DNA of 64,000 bases from Brachybacterium saurashtrense (lineage in GTDB: Bacteria > Actinomycetota > Actinomycetes > Actinomycetales > Dermabacteraceae). The stretch covers positions 3,286,001 to 3,350,000 of the forward strand of contig NZ_CP031356.1 of assembly GCF_003355475.1 (NCBI RefSeq). Direction: 5' to 3'. This document shows positions 8,370 to 16,517 of the stretch, one piece after another (the stretch's first letter is position 1; each line of letters starts with the position of its first letter). The translations under genes and the position numbers were made by a program. The notes under the pieces are model-generated. The model saw only the letters and a list, made by a program, of their open reading frames with translations, was not told the origin of the DNA and made no database searches.

Positions 8370-9755
8370 TCAGGCCTCGTCGCCGGCGGTGATCGCCTCG
8401 GCCTCCTGCGCCGGGTCGAGATCGTGGTGCGCGCCCACGCGGGCCAGGTGCCGCCGCCCGATCGCCAGCATCGCGATCGCGAGCACCAGCGACGCCGCGG
8501 CCAGCAGGTACGGCGCGCCGGCCGTGGTCGCCGCCGCCAGCGGGCCGGCCACGGCCGGGGCCACCGCACCACCCAGGAAGCGCACGCCGGAGTAGGCGGA
8601 GCTCGCCACCCCGCGCGGCAGGTCGGTCGCCTCCATCACCGTCTCGGTGAGGGCCGTGTTCATGATGCCCAGCAGCAGACCGCCCCCCACGATCAGCGCG
8701 ATCATGCCGGCCATGGAGCCGTGGAACAGGGCCAGCGCCACCATCAGCACCGTGAGCAGGCCCAGCGTGACCAGCAGCGTGGGCACCAGCCCCAGCCGCC
8801 GGGTGAGCTGCGGGGCGGCGAACACCGAGGTGATCGCCAGCGCCACGCCCCAGCCGAAGAACACCCCGCCCAGGCCCAGCGCCCCGAACTCGGTGCCGTG
8901 CGCCGCGGCGGCGGCCTCCAGCGGGAAGGGGGAGTAGGCCAGCAGCACGAAGAACGCGAGGTTGTAGAAGATCGCCGTGAGCGCGAGGGTGCGCAGGGCG
9001 GGATGGGCCAGCGCCCGCAGCGAGGCCAGCGGCGAGACGCGCGCGGGCCGCTGCTCGCGCTGCAGCAGCAGAGTGATCGCGAGGAACCCCACGCCCATCA
9101 GCACCGCGGTGCCCGCGAACGGCGCCCGCCAGGAGACGCTGCCCAGCAGCCCGCCCAGCAGCGGGCCGATGGCGAGCCCGATCCCCAGCGCGGTCTCGTA
9201 CAGGATGATCGCCCCGGCCGACGGGCCGGTGGTCGCGCCCACGATCGCGGCCAGGGCGGTGGAGATGAACAGGGCGTTGCCGAGCCCCCAGCCGGCGCGC
9301 AGGCCGATGATCTCGCCCACGGAGCCCGCCGTGGCGGCCAGCGCCGCGAACACCACCACCAGCGCCAGGCCCACCAGCAGGGTGCGCTTCACCCCGGCGC
9401 GGGAGGCGAACCAGCTGGTGAAGAACATCGCGATCGCGGTGACGACGAGGTAGCTGGTGAACAGCAGCATCGCCTGCGAGGGGGAGGCGTCCAGCTGCTC
9501 GCTGATCGCGGGCAGGATCGGGTCCACCAGGCCGATCCCCATGAAGGAGACCGTCGCGGCGAACGCGATCGCCCACACGGACGTCGGCTGCCGGAACGCC
9601 TCGCGCATCGAGGGGGCGGCGGCCGGGCCGGCCACAGGCTGGCCGGCGCCAGTGCGGCCGGCGCCCGTGGTGGGGGCAGTGCCGTCGGTGGCGGCTGGGG
9701 TGTCGGAGGCGGTGGAAGCGGGCGGCGTGGTGCCGTGCTGGAGGGAGGAGGTCAT
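8370..9755 (-). CDS. MFS multidrug exporter, MarR-linked
   Basis: A 461-aa major facilitator. A long Ala/Gly/Thr-rich cytoplasmic N-terminus (residues 1-50) precedes about 12 helices. The first transmembrane motif FMGIGLVDPILPAISEQLDASPSQAMLLFTSYLVVTAI is typical of DHA1 drug exporters, and GLRAGWGLGNALF resembles family motif C. It is the second gene of a two-gene unit behind a MarR regulator (73-bp gap). That context supports efflux of a toxic small molecule that is also the MarR ligand. The start ATG 9755 has AAGGA upstream. It is convergent with the arylsulfotransferase gene, separated by 45 bp that contain an inverted repeat, CCTGAG/CTCAGG (8320-8340). Confidence 0.88.
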   Translation of the reverse strand: MTSSLQHGTTPPASTASDTPAATDGTAPTTGAGRTGAGQPVAGPAAAPSMREAFRQPTSVWAIAFAATVSFMGIGLVDPILPAISEQLDASPSQAMLLFTSYLVVTAIAMFFTSWFASRAGVKRTLLVGLALVVVFAALAATAGSVGEIIGLRAGWGLGNALFISTALAAIVGATTGPSAGAIILYETALGIGLAIGPLLGGLLGSVSWRAPFAGTAVLMGVGFLAITLLLQREQRPARVSPLASLRALAHPALRTLALTAIFYNLAFFVLLAYSPFPLEAAAAAHGTEFGALGLGGVFFGWGVALAITSVFAAPQLTRRLGLVPTLLVTLGLLTVLMVALALFHGSMAGMIALIVGGGLLLGIMNTALTETVMEATDLPRGVASSAYSGVRFLGGAVAPAVAGPLAAATTAGAPYLLAAASLVLAIAMLAIGRRHLARVGAHHDLDPAQEAEAITAGDEA

Positions 9756-9828
9756 GCGGAGATCCTTCGAGGGGTGCGACCGTGCGGGCGAGGGAGTGCG
9801 GGCGTGGCGGCGCGGGGCCGCCGCGCGC

Positions 9829-10293
9829 TCACCCGCCGTGGTCGTCGATGAGGCGGCTCAGCACGGCGGCGGCGCGCTCGAGCGCGGCGCGATCCTCCGC
9901 GGGCAACGGGTCGAGCAGCTCGCCCACGCCCGCGGCGAGCTGGCCGCGCCAGGCGGCCAGCCGGGCGGAACCCTGCGAGGTGGTGCTGATGAGGCTCGAG
10001 CGGGAGTCCGACGGGTCGGGGTCCCGGCGCACCAGGGACTCCTCCTCGAGCCGCTTGATCACGGCGGTCGCGGTGGGACGGGAGACGCGCTCGCGCTCGG
10101 CGATCTCGCTCAGCCGCAGCGGGCCGTGCCGTTCGATCGTGGCGACCACCCGCCAGGACACGCTGCCTACCCCCACCTCGGAGCGCCGTGCCGCCAGGCG
10201 CGAGAACTGGCTGCACACCAGGGCCAGGGTCTGCGGCAGATCGCCGGCAGGTCGGTCGTCGGCGGGCGCGGTGGGGTCGGGCTCGGTGGTCAC
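9829..10293 (-). CDS. MarR-family transcriptional regulator
   Basis: A 154-aa winged-helix regulator. The DNA-binding part at about residues 55-110 reads LRLSEIAERERVSRPTATAVIKRLEEESLVRRDPDPSDSRSSLISTT, a full MarR wing with the conserved DxR (DPSDSRS). It most likely represses itself and the downstream MFS exporter gene. The start is GTG 10293, preceded eight bases upstream by TATATT with no Shine-Dalgarno, so the message may be leaderless. The gene begins 71 bp from the 3' end of the dehydrogenase operon. Confidence 0.9.
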   Translation of the reverse strand: MTTEPDPTAPADDRPAGDLPQTLALVCSQFSRLAARRSEVGVGSVSWRVVATIERHGPLRLSEIAERERVSRPTATAVIKRLEEESLVRRDPDPSDSRSSLISTTSQGSARLAAWRGQLAAGVGELLDPLPAEDRAALERAAAVLSRLIDDHGG

Positions 10294-10324
10294 GGAGCGC
10301 CAATATAGTGAGGAATGCGAACTA
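10294..10324 (-). promoter_or_regulatory. marR promoter with inverted-repeat operator candidate
   Basis: Reading the minus strand, -10 TATATT (10307-10302) lies eight bases before GTG 10293. TAGT (10306-10309) and ACTA (10321-10324) form an inverted repeat with 11 bases between, overlapping the -10. This is a plausible MarR autoregulatory site; the short arms make it tentative. Confidence 0.45.
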
Positions 10325-10364
10325 CTTCAACAGGGGTGACCTCTCGCCCCGCCTCTCCCGCGCC

Positions 10365-11369
10365 TCAGAGCTCCAGCAGCACCTTCGCGGAACGGGAGGC
10401 GTCGCGGGCGGTCGCGAAGGCATCCTCCGCGTCCGAGGCGGGGAGGATCTGCGTGACCACGGCGTCGAAGCGCGGATCCTCGGCCAGCAGCGCGATCGCC
10501 TCGTCGATCTCGGTGTCGAAGCGCTGCGTGCCGCGCAGCTGCACCTCCTTCGCGACCAGCGCCGCGAGGTTCACGGGGATGTCGTGGTCGGGCAGGATCG
10601 CGACCTGCACCAGGATCCCCGCGGGGCGCACCGCGAGCACGCCCGAGGAGAGCGAGGCCGGGGCCGCCGAGCACTCCAGCACCACGTCGTACGCACCGCT
10701 TTCGGGTGCCTGGTCCGGCACCTGGAGCGTGGCCTCGGCGCCGAGGGCCCGCGCCCGTTCGAGCGGCTCCGGGCGCACATCGGTGACGTCCACCGAGGCG
10801 GCGCCGCGATGCAGCAGCGAGGCGACGGCGAGCAGCCCGATCGGGCCCGCCCCCAGCACCAGGCATCGCTTCCCGGTGACGTCCCCGGCGATCGTCACCG
10901 CGTGCAGCGCGACCGCGAGCGGCTCGGCGAGCGCCCCGCGCACCAGCGGCAGCGACCGGGGCAGGCGGCGCACGTTCCCGCGCGTGACCACGAGCATCTC
11001 CGAGGCCGCGCCCTGCCTGTGCGGGGTGACGGACGCGCTGCCCAGGTAGTCCCCACCCGGCCAGAGGTGCGGGCGGTCCTCGATGCCGGGTGCGCTGGTG
11101 CCGTAGCCGGCCGGATGCACCGTCACCGCGGTGCCCGGCGCGTACTCGCCGCTGGGGTCGAGATCCACCACGGCGGAGAGCTCATGGCCGGGGGTGAGCG
11201 GCTCGGTGATGACGAAGGCGCCGTTCGCGCCGTTGTAGAAGTAGTGCAGGTCCGAGCCGCAGATCCCGACGTACCGGATGCGCAGCCGCACCTCGTCGGG
11301 CCCGGGCTCGACGTCCGGCACGTCCTGCCAGCGGATGTCTCCGGCGCCATGGATGACGAGGGCCTTCAT
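10365..11369 (-). CDS. Zinc-type medium-chain dehydrogenase, L-idonate 5-dehydrogenase-like
   Basis: A 334-aa medium-chain alcohol dehydrogenase. The catalytic zinc site is visible: Cys in GICGSDLHYFYNG, His-Glu in TPGHELS and Glu in LAEPLAVALHA. The Rossmann motif is CLVLGAGPIGLL. The closest family by motif is L-idonate 5-dehydrogenase/sorbitol dehydrogenase, which oxidises a polyol or aldonate with NAD(P). The lobe that usually holds four cysteines for a structural zinc is replaced by a cysteine-free stretch (APGIEDRPHLWPGGDYLG), as in some dehydrogenases lacking that metal. It follows the mannitol-dehydrogenase gene with a TGATG stop/start overlap, so the two are co-translated. Confidence 0.82.
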   Translation of the reverse strand: MKALVIHGAGDIRWQDVPDVEPGPDEVRLRIRYVGICGSDLHYFYNGANGAFVITEPLTPGHELSAVVDLDPSGEYAPGTAVTVHPAGYGTSAPGIEDRPHLWPGGDYLGSASVTPHRQGAASEMLVVTRGNVRRLPRSLPLVRGALAEPLAVALHAVTIAGDVTGKRCLVLGAGPIGLLAVASLLHRGAASVDVTDVRPEPLERARALGAEATLQVPDQAPESGAYDVVLECSAAPASLSSGVLAVRPAGILVQVAILPDHDIPVNLAALVAKEVQLRGTQRFDTEIDEAIALLAEDPRFDAVVTQILPASDAEDAFATARDASRSAKVLLEL

Positions 11370-12898
11370 CAGCGGTTCTCCTTCATCGAGAGGGTGAGGG
11401 CCTCGGCGGCCGCGGCGCGAGGTCCGACCGAGACGAGGGTGGTCAGCAGGGCGCCCACCAGGTCGGTGAACTCCTCGTGCGCGGCGAGCTCGGTGGAGAG
11501 GCAGCCGCTGGCCAGGAGCGCCCGCGCGTGGGCGGCCGGGGTGGTGGTGCCTGCGGCGACCTCCTGCAGCCGGGCCTGGTCCGGGTCGGTCATCGCACGC
11601 GCCTGCTCGCCGGGGTCGAAGCCCGCGGGCGGCACCACACACGCGAACCAGGCCGCGACCGTGAGCGCGAGCATCGCCGGCAACCGCCCGGCGCGCAGGT
11701 GCGTGAGGGCGGGGGTGGGCACCCGCTGCGGCAGGCGCATCGACCCGTCGGACCCGACCTGGGCCGTGCGGTGGCCGAGGTCGTGGTTCCGCCAGCGATG
11801 CGTGAGGTCCTCGATGTACCCGTTCACGTCCAGGTCCGCGGGCAGGTCGATGGTGGGGAGGTTCTCGTGGTGGATGAGCGCGAGGGTCGCCTCTGCGATC
11901 CAGTCCTCGGCGAAGGCGGCGGGGATCGTCGGGCGATCGTCGAGCGCCCCGAGGTAGGCGATCAGCGAGTGCGGGCCGTTGAGAATCCGCAGCTTGACCT
12001 GCTCGTACTTCTCCACCTCGGAGCTCATGATCGCCCCGCCCCGCTCCCAGGCGGGCCGCCCGGCGGGGAAGTCGTCCTCGATCACCCACATCGAGAACTG
12101 CTCGGCCCGCACCGGCGCATCGTCCTGCACCCCGAGCAGCGCGGCCACTTGCGCGCTCGTCGCGGGGGTGGTGGCCGGGACGATCCGATCCACCATCGCG
12201 TCCGGGAAGGAGACGTGCTCGCGCACGAAGGTGAGAGCGTCCTCGTCGGCGCCCGAGAGCTGGAGGAACTCGGTGACCATGCGGCGGGTGGTGCGGCCGG
12301 CGGCGGAGACGTTGTCGCAGGGCAGCACGGCGAACGGCGCGCCACTGCGGGCCCGGGCGGTCAGGCCCGCGGCGAGCAGGCCGATCACGGTGCGCGGGGC
12401 GGCGGGGTTCTCGGAACGGGCGTCGTCGAGGTCGGCGCGCAGAGCGGGGGAGTCCACGTCCAGACCGCCGGTGCGCGGGGACACGGAGTAGCCGCCCTCG
12501 GAGACGGCGAGGGTGAGCAGCTTCCGTGCGGGATCCGCGATCTCGGCGATCACCCGCTGCGGCTCCTCGGCCATGACGCCGAGGCCACGGTGCACGTTCA
12601 GGACGTCGGCCCGGGCCCCGGCCTCGGACAGCTCCAGCACCGAGTACACCCCGTCCTGGCGCGCCATCGGGTCGACCACCCGGCGGGAGCGATGCGCGAA
12701 GCCGACGATGCCCCAGTCCCCGGGCTCGGCCTGCATCGCCAGCGCCGTGTGCACGGCGGCGTGCGCGCGATGGAAGGCGCCGAGCCCCAGGTGGATGATC
12801 CCGGCACGGGCCGGATCCTCGGGGGCGGAGGCGCCGAGCAGCGGCACGGTGCCGAGGCGGGAGCGGCCCAGCGGCGGGACAGAGCCGGGAGCGGTCAC
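11369..12898 (-). CDS. Mannitol/fructuronate-type long-chain polyol dehydrogenase
   Basis: A 509-aa polyol-specific long-chain dehydrogenase (mannitol dehydrogenase family). The N-terminal NAD domain begins near IIHLGLGAFHRAHAAVH. The catalytic block VEKYEQVKLRILNGPHSLIAYLG contains the Lys...Asn..His set of the family. Members interconvert fructose/mannitol, fructuronate/mannonate, tagaturonate/altronate or arabinitol/xylulose; the substrate here is open. The partner idonate-type dehydrogenase suggests sugar-acid or polyol oxidation. I chose GTG 12898 because AGGAGG stands six bases upstream; the longer open frame is Arg-rich and unlikely. The promoter carries a near-perfect 28-bp palindrome. 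Confidence 0.88.
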   Translation of the reverse strand: MTAPGSVPPLGRSRLGTVPLLGASAPEDPARAGIIHLGLGAFHRAHAAVHTALAMQAEPGDWGIVGFAHRSRRVVDPMARQDGVYSVLELSEAGARADVLNVHRGLGVMAEEPQRVIAEIADPARKLLTLAVSEGGYSVSPRTGGLDVDSPALRADLDDARSENPAAPRTVIGLLAAGLTARARSGAPFAVLPCDNVSAAGRTTRRMVTEFLQLSGADEDALTFVREHVSFPDAMVDRIVPATTPATSAQVAALLGVQDDAPVRAEQFSMWVIEDDFPAGRPAWERGGAIMSSEVEKYEQVKLRILNGPHSLIAYLGALDDRPTIPAAFAEDWIAEATLALIHHENLPTIDLPADLDVNGYIEDLTHRWRNHDLGHRTAQVGSDGSMRLPQRVPTPALTHLRAGRLPAMLALTVAAWFACVVPPAGFDPGEQARAMTDPDQARLQEVAAGTTTPAAHARALLASGCLSTELAAHEEFTDLVGALLTTLVSVGPRAAAAEALTLSMKENR

Positions 12899-12962
12899 GG
12901 TGAACCTCCTGGTCGCAGGACGGCGGCGTCGGTGCGCGGGTGCTGAACCCGGCGTGACCAGC

Positions 12963-12997
12963 AGTCTAGGTGGCCGCTGGCGGCCGCCACCGGCCAC
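12963..12997 (-). promoter_or_regulatory. Promoter (-10 TAGACT) with 28-bp palindromic operator
   Basis: On the minus strand TAGACT (12968-12963) is a good -10 about 65 bp before GTG 12898. Immediately upstream, 12970-12997 is a 28-bp palindrome with GTGGCC/GGCCAC ends and one mismatched symmetric pair. It would cover the spacer and -35, which suits a repressor site. No regulator gene is adjacent, so the binding protein is unknown. Confidence 0.5.
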
Positions 12998-13022
12998 GAA
13001 TCGGCACTACGGCTGCCTTGAT

Positions 13023-13235
13023 CTAGTTCGACAACTTCGTGTCCGTGATCCCCAGTTCCGCGGCGATCCCCATGACCGTGGTAGTCGGCGTCGGGCGGTA
13101 CGACTCGACAACATCACGACGGAACTCCGCCGAGTACGTCTTCCTGCCGATGACCAGGTCGTCTCGCTTCCTCCGGGTCGGACTCAGCGTGTCCACCTCG
13201 AGGAGGCAAGGCACCCAAAGCGGGCCCGAGAGCAT
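13023..13235 (-). pseudogene. IS3-family transposase OrfA, 5' fragment
   Basis: The frame 13235-13023 encodes RKTYSAEFRRDVVESY and GIAAELGITDTKLSN, the HTH_Tnp_1 region of IS3-family OrfA. It stops after about 40 homologous residues, before the helix and leucine zipper are complete, so this is a remnant. The upstream residues of the frame look uncoded. No intact terminal repeats were found. It points outward (left) from the adhesin island, while an IS3 OrfB fragment at 17.4 kb points right. Confidence 0.75.
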
Positions 13236-13292
13236 TTGAAGGCTCCCAGGCCCGCCCTAGGATGGCCCGTTGGGCCGACAAGTTAGCTCGCG

Positions 13293-16244
13293 TCAGAGAC
13301 GGAACCGCCTGATGGCTGCGAACCCTCCGGCAAGTGCCATCAGTGATGCCAGCGCACCGCCGACGATCATTCCGATGCCAGGACCCTGCGCCTGCAAGTC
13401 ACCAGTCGGGATCGTCGGATTGTCCAGGTTGCCCGGCTGATCAGGGGTGCCCGGCTGATCAGGGGTGCCCGGCTGATCAGGGGTGCCCGGCTGATCAGGG
13501 GTGCCCGGCTGATCAGGGGTGCCCGGCTGATCAGGGGTGCCCGGCTGTACCGTCACCACAATCTCGGCTTCCGTTGGAGTGCCGTTCTCGTCCTGAACGG
13601 TGTAGAGCAACGGCGTTGTCTTGCCGGAGAAACCGTCCTCCGGAGCGAACGTCACCTCACCCGTCTCCGGATTCACCGTGAACGTGCCTTCGCCGGGAAC
13701 CGTAACCTCATCCACTGGGTCACCCGACTCCGGATCGATCAGGTCCACAGTTGTGGGATCCAGTGGAACATCCTCGTCACCCGAGTCATCGTTATCCAGG
13801 ATGGGTACGGTCACCGGCGTGTTCTCAGGAGTGGTGGCTGTGTCATCCACAGCTTCCGGAGTGACCGGCTCGACCGTGACTGTCACGGTGGAGTCAGCGG
13901 TCTGGCCATCTTCATCGGTGATCCGGTACGGAACCGCGGGGGTCTCGCCCGTGAATTCAGGCACTGGCGTGAAGACCGCGTTGCCGTCGTCGTCCACGGT
14001 GAACGTGCCGACATCCGGGATCTCGACCGAGTCGACCGGCTCGCCGTTCTCGTCCAGCAGAGTGGTCAGCGTCGGATCGATCGGTGAATCGCCCGGGGTG
14101 TCATTGTCCAGCAGCGGCACCGTCACCGGCACGCCCTGCGGAGTCGTGTCCGAATCAGGATCGGCAACCGGCGGCGCAACCTCGCCCGGCTCGACCGTGA
14201 CTGTCACGGTGGAGTCAGCGGTCTGGCCATCTTCATCGGTGATCCGGTACGGAACCGCGGGGGTCTCGCCCGTGAATTCAGGCACTGGCGTGAAGACCGC
14301 GTTGCCGTCGTCGTCCACGGTGAACGTGCCGACATCCGGGATCTCGACCGAGTCGACCGGCTCGCCGTTCTCGTCCAGCAGAGTGGTCAGCGTCGGATCG
14401 ATCGGTGAATCGCCCGGGGTGTCATTGTCCAGCAGCGGCACCGTCACCGGCACGCCCTGCGGAGTCGTGTCCGAATCAGGATCGGCAACCGGCGGCGCAA
14501 CCTCGCCCGGCTCGACCGTGACTGTCACGGTGGAGTCAGCGGTCTGGCCATCTTCATCGGTGATCCGGTACGGAACCGCGGGGGTCTCGCCCGTGAATTC
14601 AGGCACTGGCGTGAAGACCGCGTTGCCGTCGTCGTCCACGGTGAACGTGCCGACATCCGGGATCTCGACCGAGTCGACCGGCTCGCCGTTCTCGTCCAGC
14701 AGAGTGGTCAGCGTCGGATCGATCGGTGAATCGCCCGGGGTGTCATTGTCCAGCAGCGGCACCGTCACCGGCACGCCCTGCGGAGTCGTGTCCGAATCAG
14801 GATCGGCAACCGGCGGCGCAACCTCGCCCGGCTCGACCGTGACTGTCACGGTGGAGTCAGCGGTCTGGCCATCTTCATCGGTGATCCGGTACGGAACCGC
14901 GGGGGTCTCGCCCGTGAATTCAGGCACTGGCGTGAAGACCGCGTTGCCGTCGTCGTCCACGGTGAACGTGCCGACATCCGGGATCTCGACCGAGTCGACC
15001 GGCTCGCCGTTCTCGTCCAGCAGAGTGGTCAGCGTCGGATCGATCGGTGAATCGCCCGGGGTGTCATTGTCCAGCAGCGGCACCGTCACCGGCACGCCCT
15101 GCGGAGTCGTGTCCGAATCAGGATCGGCAACCGGCGGCGCAACCTCGCCCGGCTCGACCGTGACTGTCACGGTGGAGTCAGCGGTCTGGCCATCTTCATC
15201 GGTGATCCGGTACGGAACCGCGGGGGTCTCGCCCGTGAATTCAGGCACTGGCGTGAAGACCGCGTTGCCGTCGTCGTCCACGGTGAACGTGCCGACATCC
15301 GGGATCTCGACCGAGTCGACCGGCTCGCCGTTCTCGTCCAGCAGAGTGGTCAGCGTCGGATCGATCGGTGAATCGCCCGGGGTGTCATTGTCCAGCAGCG
15401 GCACCGTCACCGGCACGCCCTGCGGAGTCGTGTCCGAATCAGGATCGGCAACCGGCGGCGCAACCTCATCTTCGGTCGTCACCTCGCGCGTGGCATCGAC
15501 GCGCACGGCGTCTCCGGACCAGCTCATGTTGCGGAAGTTCGTGTACTCGATGCCACCGATCAGCCCATTGGCCAGGGAGATGGATACCCTCGTGGAGTGG
15601 CCCGTGGAGCCAGACTCATTCGCGGGCGCCGAGTCTGCGACGCGGATCCGCATGCTTCCGTCGCCGTTGTCCTGTGCGATATAGGTCATTCGTCCGGCAG
15701 GGGCCTGTCGGGAGTCGAAGTCAACCTCGAGGTCCGCGGGGTCGATCGGCTGACCGTTCGCATCTGTCGCGGTCACATCGAATACATACACCTTGCTGTC
15801 GATGTCGATGAAGGTGAAAGCCGAGTCCGAGACCTCGCTGTTCGGGCTATCGGTCTGATCGATGTTCGGCGCGAGATTGAACGCGACGAGCGCGTTTGGG
15901 TTGTCGCCGATGCGGAAGGACAGCCCCTGCCTGTGGTATCCGACCTCCTGCAGAGCGCGCGCGCGTGAGTTGCCTGCCTCTGGGCTCGTTGCGAATTGGT
16001 AAGGTCCGTAGGTGCCGGGACCAGTTTGTCCGTTTGGACCGTTGTTCGTGACGATCTCATCGCGCACCGTGTCCGCGCTGGCGGCGGTCGGCAGGGCAAT
16101 TAAGCCACCTGCGACCAGAGAGGCGGCAACGATGAGTCGAGCAGTGCTTCGCACACCGCTCAATCGGCCTCGGTCGGCGCAGCGAGGGCCATTAGCGCTC
16201 TGAGGCGGCGCTGGCTCTTGATCGACTCTGCGGGGGGCAGGCAT
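13293..16244 (-). CDS. CshA-type repeat fibrillar surface adhesin
   Basis: A 983-aa surface protein. Residues about 31-58 are a signal peptide (STARLIVAASLVAGGL...ASA). Residues 59-255 are a non-repetitive head that could bind a ligand. Then come five 107-aa repeats, identical as far as I can see, and a sixth divergent one. Their pattern (TVPLLDNDTPGD, GTFTVDDDGNAVFTPVPEF, YRITDEDGQT, TVTVTV) fits the CshA fibril repeat family. A stalk of six PGTPDQ units, a TG-containing spacer, one hydrophobic helix and IRRFRL complete the anchor. No LPxTG is present; the nearest element is TIPTGD. ATG 16244 has GGAGG six bases upstream. A sortase gene is divergent next to it. Base composition is lower in G+C than the surroundings. 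Confidence 0.85.
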   Translation of the reverse strand: MPAPRRVDQEPAPPQSANGPRCADRGRLSGVRSTARLIVAASLVAGGLIALPTAASADTVRDEIVTNNGPNGQTGPGTYGPYQFATSPEAGNSRARALQEVGYHRQGLSFRIGDNPNALVAFNLAPNIDQTDSPNSEVSDSAFTFIDIDSKVYVFDVTATDANGQPIDPADLEVDFDSRQAPAGRMTYIAQDNGDGSMRIRVADSAPANESGSTGHSTRVSISLANGLIGGIEYTNFRNMSWSGDAVRVDATREVTTEDEVAPPVADPDSDTTPQGVPVTVPLLDNDTPGDSPIDPTLTTLLDENGEPVDSVEIPDVGTFTVDDDGNAVFTPVPEFTGETPAVPYRITDEDGQTADSTVTVTVEPGEVAPPVADPDSDTTPQGVPVTVPLLDNDTPGDSPIDPTLTTLLDENGEPVDSVEIPDVGTFTVDDDGNAVFTPVPEFTGETPAVPYRITDEDGQTADSTVTVTVEPGEVAPPVADPDSDTTPQGVPVTVPLLDNDTPGDSPIDPTLTTLLDENGEPVDSVEIPDVGTFTVDDDGNAVFTPVPEFTGETPAVPYRITDEDGQTADSTVTVTVEPGEVAPPVADPDSDTTPQGVPVTVPLLDNDTPGDSPIDPTLTTLLDENGEPVDSVEIPDVGTFTVDDDGNAVFTPVPEFTGETPAVPYRITDEDGQTADSTVTVTVEPGEVAPPVADPDSDTTPQGVPVTVPLLDNDTPGDSPIDPTLTTLLDENGEPVDSVEIPDVGTFTVDDDGNAVFTPVPEFTGETPAVPYRITDEDGQTADSTVTVTVEPVTPEAVDDTATTPENTPVTVPILDNDDSGDEDVPLDPTTVDLIDPESGDPVDEVTVPGEGTFTVNPETGEVTFAPEDGFSGKTTPLLYTVQDENGTPTEAEIVVTVQPGTPDQPGTPDQPGTPDQPGTPDQPGTPDQPGTPDQPGNLDNPTIPTGDLQAQGPGIGMIVGGALASLMALAGGFAAIRRFRL
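13437..13544. repeat. Six 18-bp tandem repeats (PGTPDQ stalk)
   Basis: The unit CTGATCAGGGGTGCCCGG occurs six times without visible change. It encodes PGTPDQ in the adhesin stalk. Copy number could change in frame, altering how far the adhesin projects from the wall. Confidence 0.9.
13871..15475. repeat. Five 321-bp tandem repeats in the adhesin gene, identical by eye
   Basis: Unit starts at 13871, 14192, 14513, 14834 and 15155 are exactly 321 bp apart and read the same throughout by eye. Each encodes 107 residues. The array ends near 15475 where ACCTCGCC changes to ACCTCATC. Such identity indicates recent amplification or ongoing gene conversion; the true copy number may differ from the assembly. 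Confidence 0.92.
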
Positions 16245-16333
16245 AGAGAACCTCCAGTGAATCGGTGGGGCGCATCACGGGCGCGGCACGCCTTGGGTGT
16301 GGCGACGTCTGGAGGCAGTTCGTGTGCCACGTC

Positions 16334-16426
16334 TGTCACCGTGACACACGGTACATAGCTGAGGAGGTCCTGGGAAGGTCGAAGTCACATCCGTCCATGT
16401 CCCCGAACGCATCGTGAATGTATAGT
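16334..16426. promoter_or_regulatory. Divergent adhesin/sortase promoter region with palindrome
   Basis: TGTCAC-C-GTGACA (16334-16346) is a perfect palindrome with a one-base centre. It lies 90 bp upstream of the adhesin start and 172 bp upstream of the sortase start. On the plus strand TATAGT (16421-16426) is a likely -10 for the sortase. On the minus strand TATGTA beside the palindrome (about 16356-16351) may be the adhesin -10. No regulator is encoded in the island. Confidence 0.45.
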
Positions 16427-16517
16427 GAATCCTGTAGGGCGACGTCTGTATCGCCTTTCGTCGCCCTGTAAGGTTGCGAGGGGCCCGCCTGTCCGCCTGA
16501 CTCCAGAAAGGTCTCTT

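Noticed and set aside
13871-15475. Repeat array as a possible CRISPR
   Set aside because: The units are contiguous, 321 bp long and in frame with a protein. There are no spacers and no cas genes.
13621-15684. A 687-aa plus-strand frame antisense to the adhesin repeats
   Set aside because: Its Ser/Val/Gly/Thr repeats are the mirror image of the adhesin units. The minus strand has the signal peptide, Shine-Dalgarno and anchor.
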